DNA of 10,818 bases from Pseudomonadota bacterium. GTDB lineage: Bacteria > Pseudomonadota > Alphaproteobacteria > Rhizobiales > Xanthobacteraceae. Where the stretch lies: the NCBI GenBank assembly GCA_963205465.1, contig CAUJKG010000283.1, positions 1-10,818 on the forward strand, in the 5' to 3' direction. Position numbers and translations under genes: made by a program. How positions within the stretch are numbered: position 1 is the first letter of the stretch; each line of letters begins with the position of its first letter. This document shows, one piece after another, positions 1 to 5,805 of this stretch. The notes under the pieces are model-generated. The model searched no databases. It worked only from the letters and a program-made list of their open reading frames with translations, and had not been told where the DNA came from.

Positions 1-108
1 GACGCCTCTGAAAACCTCGCGGCCATGACCGGCCTCGCCGCGCGCGATGGGGCCGGCTTGGAAATCCACACAGCATATAGTTCACGCAACACAAGAGGAG
101 AGAATTGA
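1..108 (+). CDS. C-terminal end of an unidentified upstream gene (partial)
   Basis: Frame 1 is open from the window edge to a TGA at 106-108; the other two forward frames stop within the first 30 bases. The first 20 codons mostly end in G or C, as in the real genes here, which favours coding. The visible 35 residues (DASENLAAMTGLAARDGAG, then GLEIHTAYSS and so on) are too few to assign a family. The stop overlaps the ATG of the next gene as TGATG, an arrangement typical of translationally coupled genes. The alternative is that the gene ends before the window and this is chance read-through, because the last 15 codons have a less typical composition. Confidence 0.45.
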   Translation, partial: DASENLAAMTGLAARDGAGLEIHTAYSSRNTRGEN

Positions 109-506
109 TGAGCAAGTCGCAGACGCGGAGCGAGAAGTTCGAACGCGGGCTGAAGACGCGCCGCAGCGTTCTCGGCGACGCCTATGTCGATCGTTCACTG
201 AAGTCCGCAGACGAATTCAACTGGCCGATGCAGCAACTGGCTACCGAATATTGCTGGGATGAAGTGTGGAACAGGCCCGGACTGGATCGCAGAAGCCGCA
301 GCCTGCTCAACCTCGGGATGATCGCCGCCCTGAACCGGCCGCACGAGTTGAAGATCCATGTTCGCGGTGCGCTCAACAATGGTCTCACGAAAGAAGAGAT
401 CCGCGAGGTGTTTTTGCAGGTTGCGATTTATTGCGGCGTGCCGGCGGGGATCGACAGTTTCCGCGTTGCCAAGGAAGCGTTTGCGGAGATCGACAAAGAG
501 GGCTGA
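108..506 (+). CDS. Carboxymuconolactone decarboxylase (CMD) family protein, PcaC-like
   Basis: This 132-residue protein has the usual length of PcaC (4-carboxymuconolactone decarboxylase), which in the protocatechuate branch of the beta-ketoadipate pathway decarboxylates gamma-carboxymuconolactone to the enol-lactone. PcaC-like signatures are visible: RRSVLGDAYVDRSL near residues 18-31, RPGLDRRSRSLLNLGMI near 56-72, ELKIHVRGALNNG at 80-92 with His84, and EVFLQVAIYCGVP at 100-112. It has no AhpD-type CxxC, so a peroxidase role is unlikely. The ATG at 108 is chosen over the TTG at 105 because AGAGGAG at 94-100 lies 7 bases before it; the ATG also overlaps the preceding stop. No other pca gene is nearby. 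The family assignment is secure, but the exact substrate is not: it could act on another lactone or ring-cleavage product. Confidence 0.85.
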   Translation: MSKSQTRSEKFERGLKTRRSVLGDAYVDRSLKSADEFNWPMQQLATEYCWDEVWNRPGLDRRSRSLLNLGMIAALNRPHELKIHVRGALNNGLTKEEIREVFLQVAIYCGVPAGIDSFRVAKEAFAEIDKEG

Positions 507-603
507 GCTCTCCGTTTTGAATGCCGGCATGATTGCCCGGCCTTGCGCGTAATTCCCGTGCGGGGCGGGGGGATGGCGGCATCGCCGGCTTTGCCGGAAG
601 GCT

Positions 604-634
604 CATGCATTAAGGACCATGCATTCATGCATGG
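604..634. repeat. CATGCAT cluster with perfect 8-bp inverted repeat
   Basis: CATGCAT occurs three times within 29 bases (604-610, 618-624, 626-632). The last two copies form a perfect inverted repeat, CCATGCAT at 617-624 and ATGCATGG at 627-634, with a 2-base centre. It is AT-richer than its surroundings and has no T-run, so an operator is more likely than a terminator. No family is assigned. Confidence 0.5.
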
Positions 635-763
635 GTCGCCCGAGCGTTTCCGATATTCGCCCCGCACCGGGCCTTCCGTCACGGGCAGGCGGAAAATTGA
701 CCGCAACGGCCCCGTAAAAAGCGTTCGATGGCAGGCCAGGACAAGGGGGCTTCCAAGGAGCTT

Positions 764-780
764 TTTAGAATAATTCCGAT
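764..780 (+). promoter_or_regulatory. Candidate iron-control (Irr/ICE-like) site upstream of exbB
   Basis: TTTAGAA at 764-770, a 3-base gap, then TTCCGAT at 774-780. The ICE motif bound by the rhizobial iron regulator Irr is, as I recall, TTTAGAA-N3-TTCTAAA; the left half matches fully and the right half matches 4 of 7. The site contains a -10-like TAGAAT (766-771), 78 bases before the exbB start. It suits a TonB energising operon, which is usually iron-controlled, but the right half is weak. The adjoining inverted repeat GATCTT/AAGATC (778-783, 791-796) may be part of the same control region. Confidence 0.35.
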
Positions 781-805
781 CTTATTTAAGAAGATCGACT
801 CGTTT

Positions 806-829
806 GACCTAAAGCATTACCGGTAGGTC
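806..829. promoter_or_regulatory. Inverted repeat GACCTA-N12-TAGGTC before exbB
   Basis: GACCTA at 806-811 is exactly mirrored by TAGGTC at 824-829, 20 bases before the exbB ATG. The left arm overlaps a -35-like TTGACC (804-809), but no good -10 follows at the right spacing. It could be an operator or a 5'-UTR hairpin close to the ribosome binding region. This is a sequence observation only; no binding protein is inferred. Confidence 0.35.
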
Positions 830-848
830 GAAATAGAAGAATGCGGTA

Positions 849-1664
849 ATGAAAACTCATCTGATCAGCGACAGGCTATTCTCCGTGGTCCGGGCGAGTG
901 CGGCGGTCGCCACGCTCCAGGCGTTCCTCTGGAGCGGCGTTGCATACGCACAGCAAAATGCTGTTCCTCGTGCGGATCCCGCCACGCTTCCCCACGACCT
1001 TTCCCCGTGGGGAATGTTCCTGCAGGCGGACCTGGTCGTGAAGGCCGTGATCGTGGGGCTCTTCTTCGCTTCTCTCATTACCTGGACGATCTGGCTTGCA
1101 AAGGGCTTGCATCTCCTCGCTGCGAAACGCCGGGAAGTTGCGGCCATCCATATTGTTCGTGACGCCGCTTCGCTTACCGATGCGGTATCTCGCATCAGAA
1201 GCGGGAATAGTGTCGTCCGTCGCTTTGTCGAGACCGCGCATGTGGAAGCGCAACGCTCCGCCGGGCTGCTTCCCGAAGGCATCAAAGAGCGTACCTCGGT
1301 TGCGCTCGCGCGGATCGAAGTGCGCGCCGGCAGATCGATGACGCGCGGCACCGGCTTGCTCGCCACGATCGGCGCGACCGCGCCGTTTGTCGGTCTTTTC
1401 GGCACGGTCTGGGGCATCATGAATTCGTTCGTGGGTATCGCGCAGACCAAGACGACAAATCTTGCTGTCGTGGCACCCGGCATTGCGGAGGCGTTGCTGG
1501 CGACTGCCATCGGGCTGTTCGCGGCCATTCCCGCCGTCATCATCTACAACGTATTTGCGAGAAGCATCGCGAGCTACCGCGCAATTCTTGCGGATGGCTC
1601 GGCCGAAGTACTCCAGCATCTTTCGCGCGATCTCGATACCGCCGCAGCAGTCGAAAGGAACTGA
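849..1664 (+). CDS. exbB: TonB-system energiser subunit ExbB (proton channel)
   Basis: ExbB forms the inner-membrane pentameric proton channel that, with ExbD, powers TonB for uptake of iron-siderophores, heme and other ligands through outer-membrane receptors. The 271-residue protein starts with a signal-peptide-like segment (hydrophobic about 10-32, AYA before Gln35), an extension common in alphaproteobacterial ExbB. The first channel helix is at about 62-84. A long cytoplasmic region follows, then the MotA/TolQ/ExbB core with GLLATIGATAPFVGLFGTVWG and GIAEALLATAIGLFAAIPAV, the two pore-lining helices. The start overlaps a 2-codon reading frame (ATG CGG TAA at 841-849). The ribosome binding site is weak, AGAAGA at 835-840. 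exbD follows after 8 bases. TolQ is the alternative, but the following ExbD and TonB settle the call. Confidence 0.93.
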   Translation: MKTHLISDRLFSVVRASAAVATLQAFLWSGVAYAQQNAVPRADPATLPHDLSPWGMFLQADLVVKAVIVGLFFASLITWTIWLAKGLHLLAAKRREVAAIHIVRDAASLTDAVSRIRSGNSVVRRFVETAHVEAQRSAGLLPEGIKERTSVALARIEVRAGRSMTRGTGLLATIGATAPFVGLFGTVWGIMNSFVGIAQTKTTNLAVVAPGIAEALLATAIGLFAAIPAVIIYNVFARSIASYRAILADGSAEVLQHLSRDLDTAAAVERN

Positions 1665-1672
1665 AACGCGCC

Positions 1673-2095
1673 ATGGCCATTATGCAGAATAACGCTGGCA
1701 GCGATTCTGTCGATGAGCTTAGCGAAATCAACGTCACGCCATTCATCGACGTCATGCTCGTGCTGCTCATCATCTTCATGGTGGCCGCACCGCTTTCTAC
1801 TGTTGACGTGCCCGTCGATCTGCCGGTTTCCAATGCGCAGCCGCAGAAGCGGCCCGATAAACTGATCTTCCTGACAGTGAAAGGTGATCTCTCGCTCGCG
1901 ATCGAGAACGAGACAATTCCCGCGACCAGCCTGGCGGCGGAACTCGACAAGCGCAGCGAGAACAATCGCGACGAGCGCATTTTTCTGCGCGCTGATGAGA
2001 AGGTCTCTTATGGCGAGATCATGAAAGTAATGAACATGCTTCGCGAAGCAGGTTACTTGAAAATCGCGCTGGTCGGGCTCGAACAAGTCAAATGA
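1673..2095 (+). CDS. exbD: TonB-system energiser subunit ExbD
   Basis: A 140-residue bitopic inner-membrane protein that sits in the ExbB pore and passes the proton-motive force to TonB. It has a short cytoplasmic head ending in SEINVTPFIDVMLVLLIIFM (about 17-36), the hallmark of ExbD/TolR. Asp26 corresponds to the proton-carrying aspartate of E. coli ExbD (Asp25). The remainder is the periplasmic domain, with ILLVGLEQVK-like closing strand residues IALVGLEQVK. AAGGAA at 1655-1660 precedes the ATG by 12 bases; an in-frame ATG at 1682 is a possible shorter start. The stop overlaps the tonB start as ATGA, indicating coupled translation. Complete, with no anomalies. Confidence 0.94.
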   Translation: MAIMQNNAGSDSVDELSEINVTPFIDVMLVLLIIFMVAAPLSTVDVPVDLPVSNAQPQKRPDKLIFLTVKGDLSLAIENETIPATSLAAELDKRSENNRDERIFLRADEKVSYGEIMKVMNMLREAGYLKIALVGLEQVK

Positions 2096-2904
2096 CTGCG
2101 CCCGTGCCAAAGCCGCGTTCTGCGGTTGGCGACGAAGCCCTGAGCCTCAAGCTGTGGGCTTTTGCGGGCATTTTTGTCTGCGCGGCTCACGCGGCAGGAA
2201 TTTCGGCTGGCCTCTTTTGGGAGCGTCCACGCCCCACCACGGGCGATGCGCCGCCTGCGATTATGGTGGAACTGGCGCCGCTCGCGGTCGCGCCGGAACC
2301 GACCGAACTCGATATCGCGCCCGGGCCCTTGATGATGGAGGCGAAGCCGCAGGCTGAACCGGAGCCGAAGCCGAAGCTTGAAGAAAAGCTGGAAATTCCC
2401 GAACTGCCGAAGAAGGAGGAGGCGGAAGTAACGCTGCCTGCTCCCGCGCCGGAAAAGAAGGAAGAGGAAAAGCCGAAGCCGAAACCGGAAGTGCAGGAGC
2501 CGCCCAAGAAGAAGGAAGTGCAGAAGCTACAAGCGCCGCAGACCACCGCGCCGCCCAAAGCCAAGCTGCGGCCGGCGCCCCGCATGGCAGCCCCTTCCGC
2601 GGGTGCCACCGAGAACAGTGCCTTTGCGAACGCAAACTGGCGCGGAGCGATCGTGGCCCATCTCAATCGCTTCAAGCGATTTCCCGCAGGAGCGTCCAAC
2701 GGCACGGCGGTGGTTGCTTTTTCGATCGATGCAAGCGGACGGGTGACTTCCGCGCGCCTTGCCCGCAGCTCGGGCAATCCCACGCTCGATTCCGATGCGG
2801 TGGCGATGGTCTGGCGCGCCAATCCGGTTCCGGCCCCGCCGCCAAGCGTGAGCAAAGGACGCGGAATGGCTCTCTCGGTTCCCGTGCACTACGTCCGGCG
2901 CTGA
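2092..2904 (+). CDS. tonB: Energy transducer TonB
   Basis: TonB spans the periplasm and delivers energy from ExbBD to outer-membrane TonB-dependent receptors. The 270-residue protein has a cytoplasmic start, one transmembrane anchor at about 20-43 that contains the expected membrane histidine (His33), and a long Pro/Glu/Lys-rich spacer (about 75-165). The spacer holds repeated EPKPK-like units encoded by near-repeats of CCGAAG. The C-terminal TonB fold runs from about 185: WRGAIVAHLNRFKRFPAGA, then a VAFSIDASGRV strand, SSGNPTLDSDAV and a closing VPVHYVRR. Its start overlaps exbD by 4 bases. No TonB-dependent receptor lies in the window, so the transported substrate is unknown; iron or heme is the usual role of such stand-alone operons. 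Confidence 0.93.
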   Translation: MTAPVPKPRSAVGDEALSLKLWAFAGIFVCAAHAAGISAGLFWERPRPTTGDAPPAIMVELAPLAVAPEPTELDIAPGPLMMEAKPQAEPEPKPKLEEKLEIPELPKKEEAEVTLPAPAPEKKEEEKPKPKPEVQEPPKKKEVQKLQAPQTTAPPKAKLRPAPRMAAPSAGATENSAFANANWRGAIVAHLNRFKRFPAGASNGTAVVAFSIDASGRVTSARLARSSGNPTLDSDAVAMVWRANPVPAPPPSVSKGRGMALSVPVHYVRR

Positions 2905-2964
2905 GGCCTGTTCCGGGCAACACGCCTCCTGCGAGACGGCGGACGAGTGGCTCTCCTAAAATCT

Positions 2965-2985
2965 TGATTGCGAAAAAAGCAATCA
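2965..2985 (-). terminator. Hairpin at the end of the GntR gene (candidate terminator)
   Basis: TGATTGC at 2965-2971 and GCAATCA at 2979-2985 form a perfect 7-bp stem with a 7-base A/T-only-but-one loop. The stem includes the stop codon of the minus-strand GntR gene, and a modest T-containing tract (AGATTTT) follows on that strand. It lies between the convergent tonB and GntR genes, so it may limit both transcripts. The stem is AT-rich and the tail is weak. Confidence 0.4.
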
Positions 2986-3693
2986 GCGTCGGCGAGCGCG
3001 GCCGCTCGGTTGTTCGGCCGGGTGATCGATCTTCTCGAAAGCTTTCTTGGCGGAATTGCGCGCGTTCACGACGTGACGCCGCGCAGCCTTGCGGGCTTTT
3101 TCGGGATCGCGATCCTTGATGGCAACGAAGATCGCGCTCATTTCATTATAGCTGCTTTTCACGCGGTTCGGCAGCGACATGGAGCGCGCGCGAAGGAAGT
3201 TTACGCGGGCGAGAAGGCTGCCTTCGAACTCTTCGATGATCTTGTTTCCGCAATTCCGAAGGATGATCGCGTAAAATTCGGTTGCGGTATTGATCTGCTC
3301 GGCGGGGTCGTTGCGCCGGCAGGCGCGGCGGAAATTTTCCAGATGGCTCGACAACTCCTCGATATCGTCGTCGGTGATTGCCGCTGCGCAGCGCGCCGCC
3401 GCTTCTCCTTCCAATAGTTCCCGCACCTCGTAGATTTCTTCCGCGTCCCGCCAGGACAGCACGGGAATTTGCGGTCCCCGATTCGGCACGATCTCGATCA
3501 GGCGTTCGGCTTGCAGGCTGCGCAGCGCTTCGCGAAGCGACGGCCGACTGACCCCGAGCGATCCGCAAAGCTGCGATTCCACGAGCCGGTTTCCGGGCTG
3601 GAACACCCCCGACAGGATGGCATTACGCAGCTTCTCCACGACTTCCTGTTGCACGGTTCGTGGCGCCACGCGCAAATCGAGTTTTATGTTCAT
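2983..3693 (-). CDS. GntR family (FadR/FCD subfamily) transcriptional regulator
   Basis: A 236-residue regulator: an N-terminal winged helix (about 10-80; PRTVQQEVVEKLRNAILSG, then GNRLVESQL and LGVSRPSLREALRSLQAERL) and a C-terminal all-helical FCD ligand-binding domain (about 85-225). The start at 3693 begins right before the winged helix; the frame stays open upstream, but that part has no homology-like character. No clear ribosome binding site is seen. In typical metal-binding FCD proteins one Asp and three His bind a metal. By eye these positions are Ala137, Tyr141, Met185 and His207, so the metal site looks lost. The gene is divergent from the hydrolase-transporter operon, which it most likely controls through the palindrome at 3927-3947. 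Repressor action relieved by a pathway compound is the usual mode, but that is inference. Confidence 0.9.
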   Translation of the reverse strand: MNIKLDLRVAPRTVQQEVVEKLRNAILSGVFQPGNRLVESQLCGSLGVSRPSLREALRSLQAERLIEIVPNRGPQIPVLSWRDAEEIYEVRELLEGEAAARCAAAITDDDIEELSSHLENFRRACRRNDPAEQINTATEFYAIILRNCGNKIIEEFEGSLLARVNFLRARSMSLPNRVKSSYNEMSAIFVAIKDRDPEKARKAARRHVVNARNSAKKAFEKIDHPAEQPSGRARRR

Positions 3694-3922
3694 GCCAAAC
3701 TTTGAAAAGTGAAGCTGCGAAAGGAAAGGCCAGCGGCTACTACGGGAGTTCTCCCGGAGCCCGCTTCGCGGAGATGTTCCATACAATTCATCGCAAACTC
3801 AATTGCGGCTGCATGCAAAACAGCCATTTTGCACAGAACACGGACAGCGAAGGTTTTGCCGCCGCCGCCAGCTGGCGCGCAGACCGTCATTCAGGTGGAT
3901 TTCGTTCTTCCGGGAGCAATTC

Positions 3923-3928
3923 TATAAT
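3923..3928 (+). promoter_or_regulatory. Consensus -10 box (TATAAT) of the hydrolase-transporter operon
   Basis: A perfect TATAAT lies about 120 bases before the hydrolase ATG. Hexamers 16-19 bases upstream (around TTTCGT/TTCGTT, 3900-3906) match TTGACA poorly, so this would be a weak or activator-assisted promoter. Transcription would start near 3935, inside the palindrome. Confidence 0.45.
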
Positions 3929-3947
3929 TGACAGATTGTCTGTCAAT
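3927..3947. promoter_or_regulatory. Perfect 9-bp inverted repeat, probable GntR operator
   Basis: ATTGACAGA (3927-3935) and TCTGTCAAT (3939-3947) are exact reverse complements around a TTG centre. The element starts within the last two bases of the TATAAT box and covers the expected transcription start, a classical place for a repressor. FCD-type GntR regulators usually bind short palindromes in the divergent region next to their own gene, so the neighbouring regulator is the natural candidate. Binding is inferred, not seen. Confidence 0.6.
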
Positions 3948-4047
3948 CAGCTTGACTGTGTTTACTGAGAGACCGACCGGCGAGCGGCCTACCGGGCCAT
4001 TCTCCACACGGAACTGGGTGAGGGTGAAGTTGACAAGTCAAATACGG

Positions 4048-4845
4048 ATGCACCGCATCGACACGGGCCGTATCACGCTGAATGTCCGTGAAGTCGGCTC
4101 CGGGCCGCTTGCGATTTTTCTGCATGGCATCACGTCGAATTCCGGCGTGTGGGAGCCGATCGTTCTCGCGCTTGCCGATAATTTTCGCTGCGTTGCGGTA
4201 GATCAGCGTGGTCATGGTCTGAGCGACAAGCCTGCGGACGGATATTCCGCCGACGAACTCGCAAAAGACGTGCTCTCGCTGATCAAGACCTTGAACGCGG
4301 GGCCTGCGGTGATCGTTGGACACTCGCTCGGCGCACGCAATGCGGTGGTCGCCGCCAATATCGATCCCAGCCTTGTCGCTTCGGTCGTCGCGGTGGATTT
4401 CACGCCGTTCATCGAAACGGAGGTGCTGGATACCCTGGAAGCTCGGGTCAACGGCGGCGATCGTCTGTTCAAGACCCGGGGAGACATCGAGGCTTATCTG
4501 CAGGATCGCTATCCGAAGATGCCGCTGGATGCGATCCGTCGGCGCGCGATGACGGCATTCCGCGAAGTTGAGGGCGGCTTCCGTCCGCTTGCCGATCCGA
4601 AAGCGATGTCGGCGACGGCAAACGGGCTGCGCGAGAATCTTGAGGCTGCGTTCAGGAACGTTTCGCGGCCCACGCTCATCGTGCGGGGTGCGGAAAGTAA
4701 GCTTGTCTCCGCGGCGGCGCTCGAGAAGACGCGCAAGCTTCGGCCCGATCTTCCGGTTCTGGTGGTCGAGAATACGGACCATTACGTAACGGAGGAAGCG
4801 CCGGAAGTTTCGATCAAAGCCATTCGCGAGTTCGCGAGGGTCTGA
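4048..4845 (+). CDS. 2-(acetamidomethylene)succinate (AAMS) hydrolase-like alpha/beta hydrolase
   Basis: An alpha/beta-fold hydrolase of 265 residues closely resembling, from memory, M. loti AAMS hydrolase. That enzyme splits AAMS to succinic semialdehyde, acetate, ammonia and CO2 in the last step of vitamin B6 degradation. The triad is Ser93 (GHSLG), Asp117 (VAVDFTP) and His245 (NTDHYV). With an offset of 13 these equal the Ser106, Asp130 and His258 I recall for the M. loti enzyme. The recalled oxyanion-hole and substrate residues Ile41, Leu107, Arg146, Arg167 and Tyr168 fall on Ile28, Leu94, Arg133, Arg154 and Tyr155. The start is uncertain: ATG 4048 lacks a good ribosome binding site, whereas TTG 4030 (6 extra residues) has GAGG at 4020-4023, and GTG 4018 is also in frame. 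First gene of the operon; its partner enzyme lies beyond the transporter at 8410. Confidence 0.87.
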   Translation: MHRIDTGRITLNVREVGSGPLAIFLHGITSNSGVWEPIVLALADNFRCVAVDQRGHGLSDKPADGYSADELAKDVLSLIKTLNAGPAVIVGHSLGARNAVVAANIDPSLVASVVAVDFTPFIETEVLDTLEARVNGGDRLFKTRGDIEAYLQDRYPKMPLDAIRRRAMTAFREVEGGFRPLADPKAMSATANGLRENLEAAFRNVSRPTLIVRGAESKLVSAAALEKTRKLRPDLPVLVVENTDHYVTEEAPEVSIKAIREFARV

Positions 4846-4880
4846 CATGGCACGCTTCCACAGGTTCTCACACGAAGTCT

Positions 4881-4896
4881 GCTGCAGTCGTGCAGC
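4881..4896 (+). repeat. Short hairpin between the hydrolase and permease genes
   Basis: GCTGCA and TGCAGC form a 6-bp stem with a GTCG loop within the 81-base gap after the hydrolase stop. No T-run follows, so it is not a typical terminator. It might act in mRNA processing or set expression of the transporter relative to the hydrolase. Weak evidence. Confidence 0.25.
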
Positions 4897-4926
4897 CAGG
4901 CCGGTTACAAAGGTGATCTAGGTGCT

Positions 4927-5805
4927 ATGGAGGGCGCTCGTGTCACCTTTCGTTCGGACACGGTGGATGCGCCCGCTCCCAATATCCTCACGTGGCTATT
5001 TCGGCGGGTAGGCAGTTTGAACGAGCTTCTCAAAATATCTCCGCGCCTTGGTGTGCTGGTAAAAGGTGCGGCCGGTGTCGCCGGTGCAATTCTGATATGG
5101 GAGCTTATTCGCGCGCTCCGTATTGTTGATCCGCGCGATTTGCCCGCCTTTCTTGCGATCTTTCGCACCGCCTTGCAGGGCTTGTGGGGAGGGGAGCTTG
5201 CGGTCGCGATCGTGGCGACGATCGGCTCTTGGGCTCCCGGCCTTTTCATCGCTGCGGTTCTGGGCGTCGCGGCCGGCATTGCGCTGGCGCTGATGCCGAG
5301 ACTGGAAGTCGCGACCAGACCACTGCTCGAGTTTCTCCGTCCGATTCCATCCGTCGCGCTGATTCCGGTCGCGCTGCTCGTGCTCGGCATCGGATTGCAG
5401 ATGCAGCTTTTCATGATTGCTTTCGCAAGTATCTGGCCGGTGCTGTTCAGCACCAAGGCAGGCGTCGAAAGCGTCGATCCCCGCTTTCTGGAGACCGGCC
5501 GCGTGCTCGGTCTTGGCAAAGCCGCGCGCATGGCAAGGATCGTCCTGCCGAGCACATTGCCCTTCGTCGCAACCGGTCTGCGCACGGCGTCGGCGATCGC
5601 GCTCGTGCTTGCGATCACGGTGGAGATGCTCACCGGCCGTCCCGGCATCGGCTTCTATATCGAGAACGTCCGTCTGAATGGCCTGATCACCGAGATGTGG
5701 GCTGCGATTCTGGTGACGGGCGTGCTCGGCTATCTCGTGAATGCGCTGTTCATGGCGCTCGAGCGGATTGCGTTGCCCTGGAGTCCGGAAAACCGTGAAC
5801 GCTAA
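4927..5805 (+). CDS. ABC transporter permease, NitT/TauT (SsuC/ThiX-like) type, subunit 1
   Basis: An inner-membrane permease of 292 residues in the binding-protein-dependent transport family. It has an N-terminal extension of about 40 residues before the first helix (about 43-62, GVLVKGAAGVAGAILIWELI), then about five more helices. The cytoplasmic EAA coupling loop at about 189-208 (ETGRVLGLGKAARMARIVLP) keeps the key glycine (Gly195), which docks onto the ATPase. AAAGGTGA at 4909-4916 precedes the ATG by 10 bases. It overlaps the second permease by 11 bases, so the two probably form a heterodimeric channel. Relatives carry nitrate, taurine, sulfonates, pyrimidine thiamine precursors or riboflavin. 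The neighbouring pyridine-ring enzymes suggest a pyridine carboxylate, which is inference. Confidence 0.88.
   Translation: MEGARVTFRSDTVDAPAPNILTWLFRRVGSLNELLKISPRLGVLVKGAAGVAGAILIWELIRALRIVDPRDLPAFLAIFRTALQGLWGGELAVAIVATIGSWAPGLFIAAVLGVAAGIALALMPRLEVATRPLLEFLRPIPSVALIPVALLVLGIGLQMQLFMIAFASIWPVLFSTKAGVESVDPRFLETGRVLGLGKAARMARIVLPSTLPFVATGLRTASAIALVLAITVEMLTGRPGIGFYIENVRLNGLITEMWAAILVTGVLGYLVNALFMALERIALPWSPENRER

Larger units (their letters stand above)
507..848. other. Gene-free stretch between the CMD gene and exbB
   Basis: I see no convincing gene in these 342 bases; the open frames are arginine-rich and lack a ribosome binding site. The stretch holds several small symmetrical elements. 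A short GC hairpin (GCCGG/CCGGC, 523-541) lies just after the CMD stop, without a T-run. CCGGC-TTT-GCCGG lies at 585-597. A palindrome of CATGCAT words lies at 604-634, and two inverted repeats lie close to exbB (listed separately). It probably contains the end of the CMD transcript and the promoter and operator region of exbB-exbD-tonB. Confidence 0.6.
3694..4047. promoter_or_regulatory. Divergent control region between the GntR gene and the hydrolase operon
   Basis: These 354 bases between two divergent genes carry no supportable gene. The half nearest the regulator has only a weak inverted repeat (CGCAA/TTGCG, 3792-3807) and no clear promoter for the minus strand. The half nearest the hydrolase holds TATAAT at 3923-3928, the strong palindrome at 3927-3947, a further TTGACTG at 3952-3958 and TTGAC-AA-GTCAA at 4030-4041. 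The TTGAC word thus recurs three times in about 110 bases, twice within inverted repeats. Confidence 0.6.

Noticed and set aside
543..773. 76-codon plus-strand open frame in the CMD-exbB gap
   Set aside because: It has an arginine-rich composition, no ribosome binding site and no family resemblance.
857..1619. Two long minus-strand open frames opposite exbB
   Set aside because: They mirror the GC-rich codons of exbB and show no domain or ribosome binding site.
2340..2530. Near-repeats of CCGAAG within tonB considered as a DNA repeat element
   Set aside because: They encode the Pro/Glu/Lys-rich periplasmic spacer normal for TonB, so coding constraint explains them.
2968..3417. Plus-strand open frame opposite the GntR gene
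   Set aside because: The minus-strand GntR/FCD protein has clear domains over the same bases; the plus-strand product resembles nothing known.
3928..4047. Upstream extension of the hydrolase to TTG 3928
   Set aside because: That codon lies within the palindrome, before the expected transcription start, and the extra 40 residues look non-coding compared with known hydrolases.
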